The notes: generated from the sequence alone by a model not told the origin. A stretch of 64,000 bases of DNA from Neisseria sicca (GCF_017753665.1 NZ_CP072524.1:1736001-1800000); one strand, 5' to 3'; positions 24,920 to 33,758 are shown, counted from the stretch's first letter. Translations and numbers: made by a program.

Positions 24920-26647
24920 ATGCAATTATCAGGTGCACAAATCATAGTGCAAAGTCTCAAAGCCGAAGGTGTAGAGTATGTTTTCGGCTATCCGGGCGGC
25001 GCAGTCATCGAAATCTACGACGCTATTTTCCAACTCAATAAATTCAAGCATATCCTGGCACGCCACGAGCAGGCGGCGGTACACGCGGCAGATGCGTATT
25101 CGCGCGTCAGCGGCAAAGTCGGCGTTGCGCTGGTTACTTCCGGACCGGGCGTGACCAATGCGTTGACCGGCATTGCCACCGCATACAGCGACTCTATTCC
25201 GATGGTGGTCATCAGCGGACAGGTCGGTAATTCGCTCATCGGTACGGATGCGTTTCAAGAGGTGGATACGGTCGGCATTACCCGTCCGTGCGTCAAACAC
25301 AACTTCTTGGTAACCAATGTCAACGAACTTGCCGAGACCATCAAGAAAGCATTCCAAATCGCCGCCAGTGGCCGACCCGGCCCGGTCGTGGTCGATGTTC
25401 CTAAAGATGTAACGCAGGCGATGGCGAAATTCAGCTATCCGCAGGAAGACATCTTTATCCGCTCTTACCAACCTGTCGTACAAGGCCATATCGGGCAGAT
25501 TAAAAAAGCCGTCCAAATGTTGGCTTCCGCCAAACGTCCGGTCGTTTATTTCGGCGGCGGCGTGGTATTGGGCAATGCTTCGGAAGAGCTGACGAAGTTT
25601 GTCCGCATGACGGGCGCACCGTGTACCGGCACACTGATGGGTCTGGGCGCATATCCTTCAAGCGACCGACAATTCTTGGGTATGCTGGGTATGCACGGCA
25701 CTTACGAAGCCAACCTCGCTATGCAAAACGCAGATGTCGTGTTGGCTGTGGGCGCGCGTTTTGACGACCGTGTCGTATCCGTTCCGTCCAAATTCTTTGA
25801 AAAAGCCAAAAAAGTCATTCATATTGATGTTGACCCGTCCAGCATCGCCAAACGCGTCAAAGTCGATATTCCGATTGTCGGCGATGTGAAAAACGTGTTG
25901 ACCGAAATGATCGGCTTGTGGGGCAAGCAAGATACGACTCCCGCGTCCGATTCTTTAGACAAATGGTGGAAAAGCATCGAAGAATGGCGTTCGCGAGACT
26001 GTCTGTGGTTTGACAACGACAGCGAAATCATCAAACCGCAATACGTCGTGCAAAAACTTGCCGAAATCACCAACAACTCCGCCATCATCACTTCGGACGT
26101 AGGGCAACACCAAATGTTCGCGGCGCAATATTATCCGTTCGAACGCCCGCGCCAATGGCTTAACTCCGGCGGCTTGGGTACGATGGGTGTAGGTTTGCCG
26201 TATGCGATGGGCGCGAAACTTGCCGCCCCCGATCAAGACGTGTTCTGCATTACCGGCGAAGGTTCGATTCAGATGAACATCCAAGAATTGTCTACCTGCT
26301 TCCAATACCGCATTCCGGTAAACGTCGTTACCCTAAACAACGGCTACCTCGGCATGGTTCGCCAATGGCAGGAGCTGTATTACGGCAACCGCGAATCGGA
26401 AACCTATTTCGATTCCCTGCCCGATTTCGTCAAACTGGCGGAAGCATACGGCCACATCGGCATCCGCGTGGACAAAAAATCCGATGTTGAAGGCGCGCTT
26501 TTGGAAGCGGTCAAACAAAAAGACCGTTTGGTATTTATGGACTTCTTGACCGACAAAAAACAAAACGTGCTGCCCATGGTCGGCAACGGCAAAGGTTTGG
26601 ACGAAATGGTCCTGCCGCCGCATATGCGCGAAAACCCGAAAGCGTAA
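24920..26647 (+). CDS. ilvB: Acetolactate synthase, large catalytic subunit
   Basis: 575-aa ThDP/FAD enzyme that condenses pyruvate to acetolactate (valine, leucine) or with 2-ketobutyrate (isoleucine). The ThDP glutamate lies in GYPGGAVIEIYD ... RHEQAAVHAADAY. GPGVTNALTGIATAYSDSIP and the FAD-region VGARFDDRV follow. The C-terminal ThDP motif runs GEGSIQMNIQELST to NNGYLGMVRQWQ. Length and order are normal. It is 11 nt upstream of the small subunit gene, so the two are translated together. Close to E. coli IlvI; the symbol ilvI is also used. Confidence 0.96.
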   Translation: MQLSGAQIIVQSLKAEGVEYVFGYPGGAVIEIYDAIFQLNKFKHILARHEQAAVHAADAYSRVSGKVGVALVTSGPGVTNALTGIATAYSDSIPMVVISGQVGNSLIGTDAFQEVDTVGITRPCVKHNFLVTNVNELAETIKKAFQIAASGRPGPVVVDVPKDVTQAMAKFSYPQEDIFIRSYQPVVQGHIGQIKKAVQMLASAKRPVVYFGGGVVLGNASEELTKFVRMTGAPCTGTLMGLGAYPSSDRQFLGMLGMHGTYEANLAMQNADVVLAVGARFDDRVVSVPSKFFEKAKKVIHIDVDPSSIAKRVKVDIPIVGDVKNVLTEMIGLWGKQDTTPASDSLDKWWKSIEEWRSRDCLWFDNDSEIIKPQYVVQKLAEITNNSAIITSDVGQHQMFAAQYYPFERPRQWLNSGGLGTMGVGLPYAMGAKLAAPDQDVFCITGEGSIQMNIQELSTCFQYRIPVNVVTLNNGYLGMVRQWQELYYGNRESETYFDSLPDFVKLAEAYGHIGIRVDKKSDVEGALLEAVKQKDRLVFMDFLTDKKQNVLPMVGNGKGLDEMVLPPHMRENPKA

Positions 26648-26658
26648 GGAGAACGACA

Positions 26659-27150
26659 ATGCGACATATCTTATCTGTTCTGATGGAAAACGAATCAGGC
26701 GCGATGAGCCGCGTGGTCGGTCTTTTCTCCGCTCGCGACTACAACATCGACTCCTTGGCAGTAGCCCCGACTGAAGACAAAACCCTTTCGCGCATGACCA
26801 TCGTTACCCATGGCGACGAGCAAGTCATCGAACAAATCACCAAGCAACTCAATAAATTAATTGAGGTGATTAAAGTGGTCGATTTGAACGAAAGCCGTTT
26901 TGTCGAACGCGAATTGATGCTGGTAAAAGTCCGCGCCGTCGGCAAAGACCGCGACGAATTTTTACGTCTGACCGAAATATACCGTGGCAGCATCATCGAC
27001 GTAACCGACCGCAGCTACACCATTGAAATCACAGGCTCTACCGACAAACTCGACTCCTTCCTCGAAACTGTCGGACGCGCCCAGATTTTGGAAACCGTAC
27101 GCACAGGCGCAGCCGGTATCGGTCGCGGCGAGCGTATTTTGAAAATTTAA
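26659..27150 (+). CDS. ilvH: Acetolactate synthase, small regulatory subunit
   Basis: 163-aa ACT-domain protein that activates the large subunit and confers valine feedback inhibition. The ACT domain (residues 1-75) starts MRHILSVLMENESGAMSRVV and has GLFSARDYNIDSLAVAPTED. The C-terminal domain contains RELMLVKVRA and GRAQILETVRTGAAGIGRG. A good AAGGAGA precedes the ATG. It is the second gene of the ilv cluster. Confidence 0.96.
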   Translation: MRHILSVLMENESGAMSRVVGLFSARDYNIDSLAVAPTEDKTLSRMTIVTHGDEQVIEQITKQLNKLIEVIKVVDLNESRFVERELMLVKVRAVGKDRDEFLRLTEIYRGSIIDVTDRSYTIEITGSTDKLDSFLETVGRAQILETVRTGAAGIGRGERILKI

Positions 27151-27157
27151 AACCGTC

Positions 27158-27192
27158 AGTTTTCAGACGACCCGATAGGTCGTCTGAAAACA
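27158..27192. terminator. DUS inverted pair between ilvH and the monooxygenase-fold gene
   Basis: GTTTTCAGACGACC and GGTCGTCTGAAAAC pair around CGATA with no T run downstream. It could be a weak terminator or mRNA processing hairpin that lowers expression of the next gene. Confidence 0.5.
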
Positions 27193-27208
27193 AAAACGGC
27201 AGGAGAGA

Positions 27209-27505
27209 TTGATGCCAAACATTAAAATCGTCGCACTGGTTACCGTTAAACCCGAATACACGGAAACGCTGAAACCCTTGTTCCAAAGCCTGGTCAAAGC
27301 CAGCCGCGCAGAAGAAGGCAACATCAGCTACGATTTACATCAAGAAATCGGCAAACCCAACCGTTTCGTCTTTGTCGAAAATTGGAAATCTCAAGCAGCC
27401 ATCGACGCGCACAACGCAAGCGAACATTTCCAAGGTTTCGTTAAAGCCATCGACGGCAAAACCGACGCACTCGAAATCGTTTTGATGGAAGAACTCTCCG
27501 TTTAA
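27209..27505 (+). CDS. ABM-domain (antibiotic biosynthesis monooxygenase-like) small protein
   Basis: 98-aa dimeric alpha-beta barrel protein. It has the family pattern: KIVALVTVKPEYTETLKPLF, an EEGNISYDLHQ strand, FVFVENWKSQAAIDAHN and SEHFQGFV. Members act as quinol oxygenases, heme-related or signal-degrading enzymes; the substrate is not predictable. CAGGAGAGATT precedes the ATG. It lies between ilvH and ilvC on the same strand, an arrangement I recall also in meningococcus, though a link to branched-chain synthesis is not obvious. Confidence 0.8.
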   Translation: MMPNIKIVALVTVKPEYTETLKPLFQSLVKASRAEEGNISYDLHQEIGKPNRFVFVENWKSQAAIDAHNASEHFQGFVKAIDGKTDALEIVLMEELSV

Positions 27506-27578
27506 CCCTTTACCCTCAATCCAACTGTCCGGCATCCTCAACACAAGGCCGGAACCCATTTTATCCAAAGGAAATCAA

Positions 27579-28592
27579 ATGCAAGTTTATTACGATAAAG
27601 ACGCCGACCTGTCCCTGATCAAAGGTAAAACCGTCGCCATCATCGGCTACGGCTCACAAGGCCACGCCCACGCGGCAAACCTGAAAGATTCAGGCGTAAA
27701 CGTAGTAGTCGGACTGCGCCAAGGCGGTTCTTGGAAAAAAGCCGAAGCGGCCGGTTTTGAAGTATTGTCCGTGGCCGATGCCACCAAAAAAGCAGACGTA
27801 GTGATGATTCTGCTGCCCGATGAAAACCAACCCGTCGTGTACAAAAACGAAGTCGAGCCTAACCTGAAACAAGGTGCGGCACTGGCGTTCGCACACGGCT
27901 TCAACGTCCACTACAACCAAATCGTACCGCGCGACGACTTGGACGTGATTATGGTCGCCCCTAAAGGTCCTGGCCACACTGTACGCAGCGAATTCCTGAA
28001 AGGCGGCGGCGTCCCTTCACTGATCGCCGTTTACCAAGATAAAAGCGGCAAAGCCCGCGACATCGCCCTGTCTTACGCAGCAGCCAACGGCGGCACCAAA
28101 GGCGGCGTTATTGAAACTAACTTCCGCGAAGAAACCGAAACCGACCTCTTCGGCGAACAAGCCGTATTGTGCGGCGGCGCAGTCGAGCTGGTGAAATGCG
28201 GCTTTGAAACCTTGGTTGAAGCCGGCTACGCACCTGAAATGGCTTACTTCGAATGCCTGCACGAGCTGAAATTGATCGTGGACTTGATGTACGAAGGCGG
28301 CATTGCCAACATGAACTATTCCATTTCCAACAACGCGGAATACGGCGAATACGTTACCGGCCCTGAAGTCATCACGTCTGCTACCAAAGAAGCGATGAAA
28401 AAAGCCCTGTACCGTATTCAAAGCGGCGAATACGCCAAAATGTTCATTCAAGAAGGCGCAACCAACTACGCCAGCATGACCGCACGCCGTCGTCTGAATG
28501 CCGACCACCAAATCGAAAAAGTCGGCGCACAACTGCGCTCCATGATGCCTTGGATTGCCAAAAACAAACTGGTCGACTTGGATAAAAACTAA
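27579..28592 (+). CDS. ilvC: Ketol-acid reductoisomerase (NADP+)
   Basis: 337-aa class I enzyme that isomerises and reduces acetolactate in valine/isoleucine synthesis. The nucleotide-binding motif is IIGYGSQGHAHAANLKDSG (residues 19-37). Metal and substrate residues lie in GTKGGVIETNFREETETDLFGEQ and CLHELKLIVDLMYEGG. AAAGGAAATCAA precedes the ATG. It is the last gene of the ilv cluster, closed by a strong terminator. Confidence 0.97.
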   Translation: MQVYYDKDADLSLIKGKTVAIIGYGSQGHAHAANLKDSGVNVVVGLRQGGSWKKAEAAGFEVLSVADATKKADVVMILLPDENQPVVYKNEVEPNLKQGAALAFAHGFNVHYNQIVPRDDLDVIMVAPKGPGHTVRSEFLKGGGVPSLIAVYQDKSGKARDIALSYAAANGGTKGGVIETNFREETETDLFGEQAVLCGGAVELVKCGFETLVEAGYAPEMAYFECLHELKLIVDLMYEGGIANMNYSISNNAEYGEYVTGPEVITSATKEAMKKALYRIQSGEYAKMFIQEGATNYASMTARRRLNADHQIEKVGAQLRSMMPWIAKNKLVDLDKN

Positions 28593-28606
28593 TTCGATTC
28601 AGCTAA

Positions 28607-28643
28607 CAAAAAACCTGCCCGATAATTCGGGCAGGTTTTTTGT
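28607..28643 (+). terminator. Intrinsic terminator of ilvC
   Basis: AAAACCTGCCCG and CGGGCAGGTTTTTTG form an 8-10 bp GC-rich stem around ATAATT, followed by T6. A classical rho-independent terminator without a DUS. Confidence 0.9.
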
Positions 28644-28655
28644 TATACACAGCGT

Positions 28656-28700
28656 AAAAAGGTCGTCTGAAAACCCAAATGTATTTCAGACGACCTTTTT
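28656..28700. terminator. DUS inverted-pair terminator behind the histidine-rich gene
   Basis: AAAAAGGTCGTCTGAAA and its complement pair around ACCCAAATGTA, with A and T runs on both sides. It lies 23 nt past the stop of the minus-strand gene. Confidence 0.7.
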
Positions 28701-28722
28701 ATACCTAAGCTCTAAAAACTGC

Positions 28723-29058
28723 TTACTTCACAATCTCAACCGGACCATGATCGTCGCAGTGGTCGCCGTGTTGATGGTGCAGGCGGCCGTTGACGATATA
28801 GTCGGTGTGATCGCCGTGCGGTACGGCTTCATGGCCGCAGCCTTCGCCGTGAACGTGACCTTGGCAGGTGTCGACGGGATGGCAGCCGTCGGGATTGGTT
28901 TCATTGACGCTTAAGCTGTGTTCGTCGTAATGACCATTGTGTTCGTGGTGCAGATGACCGTCGTGCAGATAGTCGGTATGGTCGTCATGTTTGATGGCGG
29001 TATGGCCGCAACCGGCACCGTGGGTATGATCGTGATGATCGTGGATTTTGCAAGTCAT
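28723..29058 (-). CDS. Histidine-rich duplicated metal-binding-like protein
   Basis: 111-aa protein with more than a quarter His, plus many Asp and a few Cys; no signal peptide and no membrane segment, so probably cytoplasmic. It is an internal duplication. Each half reads HG-x-GCGH-x5-H-x-DHTDY, a short spacer, HLHH or RLHH, then GH/GDH...D-H. The first unit covers about residues 13-47 and the second about 70-104. The starting MTCKIHDHHDHTHG adds more ligands. Such spacing suggests binding of Zn, Ni or Cu, either as storage or for a metallochaperone. I do not assign a family. GAATCAAA precedes the ATG. Neighbours give no further clue. Confidence 0.75.
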   Translation of the reverse strand: MTCKIHDHHDHTHGAGCGHTAIKHDDHTDYLHDGHLHHEHNGHYDEHSLSVNETNPDGCHPVDTCQGHVHGEGCGHEAVPHGDHTDYIVNGRLHHQHGDHCDDHGPVEIVK

Positions 29059-29358
29059 TTTGATTCCTCTTTATCGGCAGTTGAATTCAAACCCTTTAGG
29101 TTACGTCCCTATAATATCCTTTTTTGGCATTTCAGTAAACAATTTCTTCTTTATTAACATAGTGTTACGGTATATCATTATAGCTTTTAAAGGTCGTCTG
29201 AACGTACGATTTCGAAGATATGTCTGTTGCAACTGTTTCAGACGACCCAACCATTCGTTATCATTTATAATGTCATTTCCTAGACGGCTTGGCAGCTTAT
29301 GCCGATGGTTTGCGGGTCGTCTGAAAACAATATCAAGATAAATATAGGATTTTTCACT
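29059..29358. other. Divergent promoter region between the histidine-rich gene and the MscS gene
   Basis: 300 bp. It contains a widely spaced inverted DUS pair (29190-29203 and 29237-29248) and a third DUS at 29317-29329. AT-rich 29120-29185 could hold promoters. I see no Zur- or Fur-like palindrome of quality and no small gene. Confidence 0.4.
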
Positions 29359-30210
29359 ATGTGGGACACAGTACGGCAATGGCTGCATACTCTGCCGGTA
29401 CGCGAGGAAGTGGTGGAATCGGTGCTGATGGTCATGGCACTGCTGGTTTTGCGGGGCGTTTTGCTGAAACTGTATCTGCGCCGCCACCCGCATTACAGCA
29501 TTGAGGAAAAACGCCGCTCCTTGGTACTCGGCCGCAATCTGACGCTGATTTTGACGATTTTCGGGCTGGCGGTAATTTGGGCGACACAAATCCAGACGCT
29601 GGCGCTGTCGATGTTTGCCGTAGCGGCGGCGATTGTGGTGGCGACGAAGGAACTGATTATGTGTTTGTCGGGCAGCATCTTGCGCTCGGTAACGAAACAA
29701 TATTCGGTCGGCGACTATATTGAAGTGAACGGCCTGCGCGGGCGTGTGGTCGATATTAATCTTTTGAACACGTTGATGATGCAGATCGGCCCGAACCCGC
29801 TGGTCGGTCAGCTTTCGGGCAAGACTCTGTCGTTTCCCAACAGCCTGCTTTTGAACCACTCCGTCCGCCGCGACAATATCTTGGGCGATTATGTGATTCA
29901 TACGGTGGAAATTCCCGTGCCGATTCATTTGGATTCGGATGTGATTGTAGGTCGTCTGAAAGCCGTATTGGAGCCTTTGTGCCAACCTTATGTACCTGCC
30001 ATCCAGCGGCATTTGGAAAACGTGCAGGCGGAGAAGCTGTTCATTACCCCTGCCGCCCAGCCGCGCGTAACCCGCGTGCCGCATGACGACAAGGTGTACC
30101 TTATCATCGTGCGCTATGCCTCGCCCGTGGCGAAGCGTTTAGAAATCCAGCAGGCGGTCATGGACGAATTTTTGCGCGTACAATACCGCCTGCTAAACCC
30201 TCAAGCTTAA
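29359..30210 (+). CDS. MscS-family mechanosensitive channel protein
   Basis: 283-aa inner-membrane protein. I start it at 29359 (MWDTVRQWLHTL) behind AGGATTTTTCACT; an upstream in-frame ATG would run through a DUS. Two or three membrane helices lie within residues 17-110, including the pore-lining TM3-like ALSMFAVAAAIVVATKEL. The MscS beta domain follows with QYSVGDYIEVNGLRGRVVDI and LSFPNSLLLNHSV. The C-terminal alpha/beta domain is shorter than in E. coli MscS. Likely role: pressure relief on osmotic downshock. A glycosyltransferase-like gene follows after 32 nt. Confidence 0.85.
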   Translation: MWDTVRQWLHTLPVREEVVESVLMVMALLVLRGVLLKLYLRRHPHYSIEEKRRSLVLGRNLTLILTIFGLAVIWATQIQTLALSMFAVAAAIVVATKELIMCLSGSILRSVTKQYSVGDYIEVNGLRGRVVDINLLNTLMMQIGPNPLVGQLSGKTLSFPNSLLLNHSVRRDNILGDYVIHTVEIPVPIHLDSDVIVGRLKAVLEPLCQPYVPAIQRHLENVQAEKLFITPAAQPRVTRVPHDDKVYLIIVRYASPVAKRLEIQQAVMDEFLRVQYRLLNPQA

Positions 30211-30242
30211 CCCCATAATCTATTAATAATCAGGAAAAAACT

Positions 30243-31109
30243 ATGTTGCCCGAATTCGCCCTTACGCAAATGTACCCCGTCATCATGACCCCCAGCCACG
30301 ACGGGAAATATTTCCACAATTACGTCCTTTCGCTGCTCAACATCGTCAACACCAGCGCGCAAAACGGCTGGCCGCTGCAAGTAATGATGCAGCGCGGCGA
30401 GAGCCTGATTACCCGCGCGCGCAATAATTGCGTGGCGACCTTCTTGGAAAACCAAGAATGGACGCACCTCTTCTGGATAGACTCTGACATCGGTTTTTCC
30501 GCCGAAGCGTTCTACCGCCTGCTTTTGGCGGATAAAGACGTCGTTGCCGGCATTTATCCGCTGAAACGGGAAAACTGGCCTGACGAAGGCGTTCCCGCCG
30601 GCACGACCCAAGCGGATTTCGAGCGGATGTACACCGCCTACACCGTCAACACAGGCGATAAAAACGAAAACGGCGAAATCGTCCTGCGCGTCGATGAAGA
30701 AGGCTTTATGAAAGTCGATGACGCGCCGACCGGATTCATGGTCATCAAACGCAGCGTGTTCGAAAAAATGATGGCCGCCTACCCCGAGCTGAACTACATC
30801 TCCGACAGCGACTACAAACGCGAAGACAAAGGGCTGCACTACCGCTTCTTCGACTGCATGGTCGATCCCGAAAGCAAACGCTACCTTTCCGAAGACTACA
30901 CGTTCTGCCGCCTGTGGCAGCAAATCGGCGGCGAAGTTTATGTCGACGTCCAATCCAACCTGACCCACCAAGGCGCGAAAATCTACCGCGGCGCGTTTGC
31001 CGACTCACTGCAAACCAATATCGCACAAGCCGTGTTCGCCCCCGCCGGCACACCGATGAGCCTCGACCTCGCCGCCCCGCTCGCATCCAACCCGCGCGGC
31101 GCAGAATAG
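30243..31109 (+). CDS. Predicted GT-A-fold glycosyltransferase-like protein
   Basis: 288-aa soluble protein. The region MMQRGESLITRARNNCV followed by THLFWIDSDIGFSAEAFYRL is the nucleotide-sugar site of GT-A enzymes, with DSD as the metal-binding DxD. DVVAGIYPLK and DDAPTGFMVIKRSVFEKM follow, also usual in this group; the acceptor half contains LSEDYTFCRLWQQIGGEVY. I cannot name the substrate. It lies 32 nt after the MscS-type gene on the same strand and is not in a capsule or LOS locus. The last 30 residues are Ala/Pro-rich and may be disordered. Confidence 0.65.
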   Translation: MLPEFALTQMYPVIMTPSHDGKYFHNYVLSLLNIVNTSAQNGWPLQVMMQRGESLITRARNNCVATFLENQEWTHLFWIDSDIGFSAEAFYRLLLADKDVVAGIYPLKRENWPDEGVPAGTTQADFERMYTAYTVNTGDKNENGEIVLRVDEEGFMKVDDAPTGFMVIKRSVFEKMMAAYPELNYISDSDYKREDKGLHYRFFDCMVDPESKRYLSEDYTFCRLWQQIGGEVYVDVQSNLTHQGAKIYRGAFADSLQTNIAQAVFAPAGTPMSLDLAAPLASNPRGAE

Positions 31110-31180
31110 CGTAAAAACAGGGAAAGACGCTTTAAGCCTGACGCGATGGCACTATATCTCCCCTATTGTTTGCCCCGTCG

Positions 31181-31221
31181 TTTTCAGACGACCCCGAATC
31201 CAAACAGGTCGTCTGAAAACA
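31181..31221. terminator. DUS inverted pair after the glycosyltransferase-like gene
   Basis: GTTTTCAGACGACC and GGTCGTCTGAAAAC pair around CCGAATCCAAACA. There is no T run, so it may be a weak terminator. Confidence 0.5.
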
Positions 31222-31354
31222 CAATCGGTTCGCCCGAACGGCAAACCTAAAACCCTAGACACACATTATCCCCATTTTCCCATTGACTCAGGCGGCAGCC
31301 ATTTTTCAGACGACCTCCGTCCGACCCCGCCACCCACACAAAGGAATCCCATCT

Positions 31355-33391
31355 ATGACCGACAACGTACTGCTCCATTTGGGCGAAGAACCCCGTTTCG
31401 ACGCCATCCAAACCGCCGACATCAAACCTGCCCTGCAAACCGCCATCGCCGAAGCGCGCGCGCAGATTGCCGAAGTCAAAGCCCAAACGCACACCGACTG
31501 GGCGAACACCGTCGAACGTCTGACCGGCATCACCGAGCGCGTCGGCAGGATTTGGGGCGTCGTGTCCCATCTCAACTCCGTCGTCGATACGCCCGAACTG
31601 CGCGCCGTCTATAACGAACTGATGCCCGAAATCACCATCTTCTTCACCGAAATCGGACAAGACATCGAGCTGTACAACCGCTTCAAAACCATCAAAAACT
31701 CCCCCGAGTTCGACACCCTGTCCCCCGCACAAAAAACCAAGCTCAACCACGACCTGCGCGATTTCGTCCTCAGTGGCGCAGAATTGCCGCCCGAACAGCA
31801 GGCAGAACTGGCGCAACTGCAAACCGAAGGCGCGCAACTCTCCGCCAAATTCTCGCAAAACGTCTTAGACGCGACCGACGCCTTCGCCCTCTACTTCGAC
31901 GACGCCGCACCGCTTGCCGGCATCCCCGAAGACTCGCTCGCCATGTTTGCCGCCGCTGCGCAAAGCGAAGGCAAAACAGGCTACAAAATCGGTTTGCAGA
32001 TTCCGCACTACCTCGCCGTCATCCAATACGCCGACAACCGCGAACTGCGCGAACAAATCTACCGCGCCTACGTTACCCGCGCCAGCGAACTTTCAGACGA
32101 CGGCAAATTCGACAACACCGCCAACATCGACCGCACGCTCGAAAACGCCCTGCAAACCGCCAAACTGCTCGGCTTCAAAAACTACGCCGAACTATCGCTG
32201 GCAACCAAAATGGCGGACACCCCCGAACAAGTCCTCACCTTCCTGCACGACCTCGCCCGCCGCGCCAAACCCTACGCCGAAAAAGACCTCGCCGAAGTCA
32301 AAGCCTTCGCCCGCGAACGCCTGAACCTCGCCGACCCGCAGCCGTGGGACTTGAGCTACGCCAGCGAAAAACTGCGCGAAGCCAAATACGCATTCAGCGA
32401 AACCGAAGTCAAAAAATACTTCCCCGTCAGCAAAGTTCTGGCCGGTCTGTTCGCCCAAATCAAAAAACTCTACGGCATCGGATTCACCGAAAAAACCGTT
32501 CCCGTCTGGCACAAAGACGTGCGCTACTTCGAGCTGGAGCAAAACGGCAAAACCATAGGCGGCGTCTATATGGACCTCTACGCCCGCGAAGGCAAACGCG
32601 GCGGCGCGTGGATGAACGACTACAAAGGCCGCCGCCGCTTCGCCGACGGCACGCTGCAACTGCCCACCGCCTACCTCGTCTGCAACTTCACCCCGCCCGT
32701 CGGCGGCAAAGAAGCCCGCTTAAGCCATGACGAAATCCTCACCCTCTTCCACGAAACCGGCCACGGCCTGCACCACCTGCTCACCCAAGTCGACGAACTG
32801 GGCGTATCCGGCATCAACGGCGTCGAGTGGGACGCAGTCGAGCTGCCCAGCCAGTTTATGGAAAACTTCGTCTGGGAATACGACGTCTTGGCACAAATGT
32901 CCGCCCACGAAGAAACCGGCGAGCCCCTGCCGAAAGAACTCTTCGACAAAATGCTCGCCGCCAAAAACTTCCAACGCGGCATGTTCCTCGTCCGCCAAAT
33001 GGAATTCGCCCTCTTTGACATGACCATTTACAGCGAAGACAACGAAGGCCGTCTGAAAAACTGGCAACAGGTTTTAGACAGCGTGCGCAAAGAAGTCGCC
33101 GTCATCCAACCGCCCGAATACAACCGCTTCGCCAACAGCTTCGGCCACATCTTCGCCGGCGGCTACTCCGCAGGCTATTACAGCTACGCATGGGCGGAAG
33201 TCCTCAGCGCCGACGCCTACGCCGCCTTTGAAGAAAGCGACGACGTTGCCGCCACAGGCAAACGCTTCTGGCAGGAAATCCTCGCCGTCGGCGGCTCCCG
33301 CAGCGCGGCAGAATCCTTCAAGGCCTTCCGCGGACGCGAACCGAGCATAGACGCACTGCTGCGCCACAGCGGCTTCGACAACGCGGCTTGA
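31355..33391 (+). CDS. prlC: Oligopeptidase A (M3 family metallopeptidase)
   Basis: 678-aa cytoplasmic zinc peptidase that degrades short peptides, including cleaved signal peptides. I start at 31355 (MTDNVLLHLGEEPRFD) behind AAGGAAT; an earlier in-frame ATG runs through a DUS. The zinc motif is LFHETGHGLHHLL (HExxH), with the third ligand in NGVEWDAVELPSQFMENFVW. YMDLYAREGKRGGAWM and AGGYSAGYYSYAWAE are family hallmarks. Length is typical (about 680). An AGGCCGTCTGAA variant DUS lies inside the gene at 33046-33057. Confidence 0.95.
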   Translation: MTDNVLLHLGEEPRFDAIQTADIKPALQTAIAEARAQIAEVKAQTHTDWANTVERLTGITERVGRIWGVVSHLNSVVDTPELRAVYNELMPEITIFFTEIGQDIELYNRFKTIKNSPEFDTLSPAQKTKLNHDLRDFVLSGAELPPEQQAELAQLQTEGAQLSAKFSQNVLDATDAFALYFDDAAPLAGIPEDSLAMFAAAAQSEGKTGYKIGLQIPHYLAVIQYADNRELREQIYRAYVTRASELSDDGKFDNTANIDRTLENALQTAKLLGFKNYAELSLATKMADTPEQVLTFLHDLARRAKPYAEKDLAEVKAFARERLNLADPQPWDLSYASEKLREAKYAFSETEVKKYFPVSKVLAGLFAQIKKLYGIGFTEKTVPVWHKDVRYFELEQNGKTIGGVYMDLYAREGKRGGAWMNDYKGRRRFADGTLQLPTAYLVCNFTPPVGGKEARLSHDEILTLFHETGHGLHHLLTQVDELGVSGINGVEWDAVELPSQFMENFVWEYDVLAQMSAHEETGEPLPKELFDKMLAAKNFQRGMFLVRQMEFALFDMTIYSEDNEGRLKNWQQVLDSVRKEVAVIQPPEYNRFANSFGHIFAGGYSAGYYSYAWAEVLSADAYAAFEESDDVAATGKRFWQEILAVGGSRSAAESFKAFRGREPSIDALLRHSGFDNAA

Positions 33392-33442
33392 TAGTAAGGT
33401 TGATATTAAAAATATAGCGGATTCGATATAGAAATACCTGAA

Positions 33443-33552
33443 CCGTCATTCCCGCGCAGGCGGGGATCCGGATCGTAAAGTTAAAGAAACCGTTTTATCC
33501 AATAAGTTCCTGTGCGGGCAGGTCTGGATTCCCGCCTGCGCGGGAATGACGG
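33443..33552. repeat. NIME: dRS3-RS-dRS3 unit
   Basis: Two dRS3 repeats, ATTCCCGCGCAGGCGGGGAT (33448-33467, one arm changed) and ATTCCCGCCTGCGCGGGAAT (33528-33547), flank about 60 bp of RS sequence (AAAGAAACCGTTTTATCC region). This is the neisserial intergenic mosaic element structure. Confidence 0.85.
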
Positions 33553-33565
33553 CGAAGATGTTTTT

Positions 33566-33672
33566 TATAGTGGATTAACTTTAAATCAGGACAAGGCGAC
33601 GAAGCCGCAGACAGTACAGATAGTACGGCAAGGCGAGGCAACGCCGTACTGGTTTAAAGTTAATCCACTATA
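33566..33672. repeat. Correia element (CREE), 107 bp
   Basis: Termini TATAGTGGATTAACT and AGTTAATCCACTATA, the same length as the 4206-4312 copy but opposite orientation. It follows the NIME by 13 bp and is followed by a DUS terminator. Confidence 0.9.
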
Positions 33673-33686
33673 TTTGAAATTTACTA

Positions 33687-33722
33687 TAAAAGGTCGTCTG
33701 AAAAGTTTTCAGACGACCTTTA
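33687..33722. terminator. DUS inverted-pair hairpin upstream of the DUF4145 gene
   Basis: AAAAGGTCGTCTGAAAA and TTTTCAGACGACCTTT are almost contiguous. It ends 36 nt before the DUF4145 start, so transcripts from prlC or the Correia element should stop here. Confidence 0.65.
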
Positions 33723-33758
33723 TCGAAATCAATAAATACTGATAGGGAGATGTCAGAA

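Noticed and set aside
29101..30084. 327-codon minus-strand frame over the MscS-type gene
   Set aside because: It is antisense to a gene with clear MscS motifs, and its translation is rich in Arg/Gln/His with no domain.
33443..33552. Possible CRISPR-like repeat-spacer unit
   Set aside because: Only two palindromic 20-mers around an RS sequence also found elsewhere; this is a NIME, and no cas gene is near.
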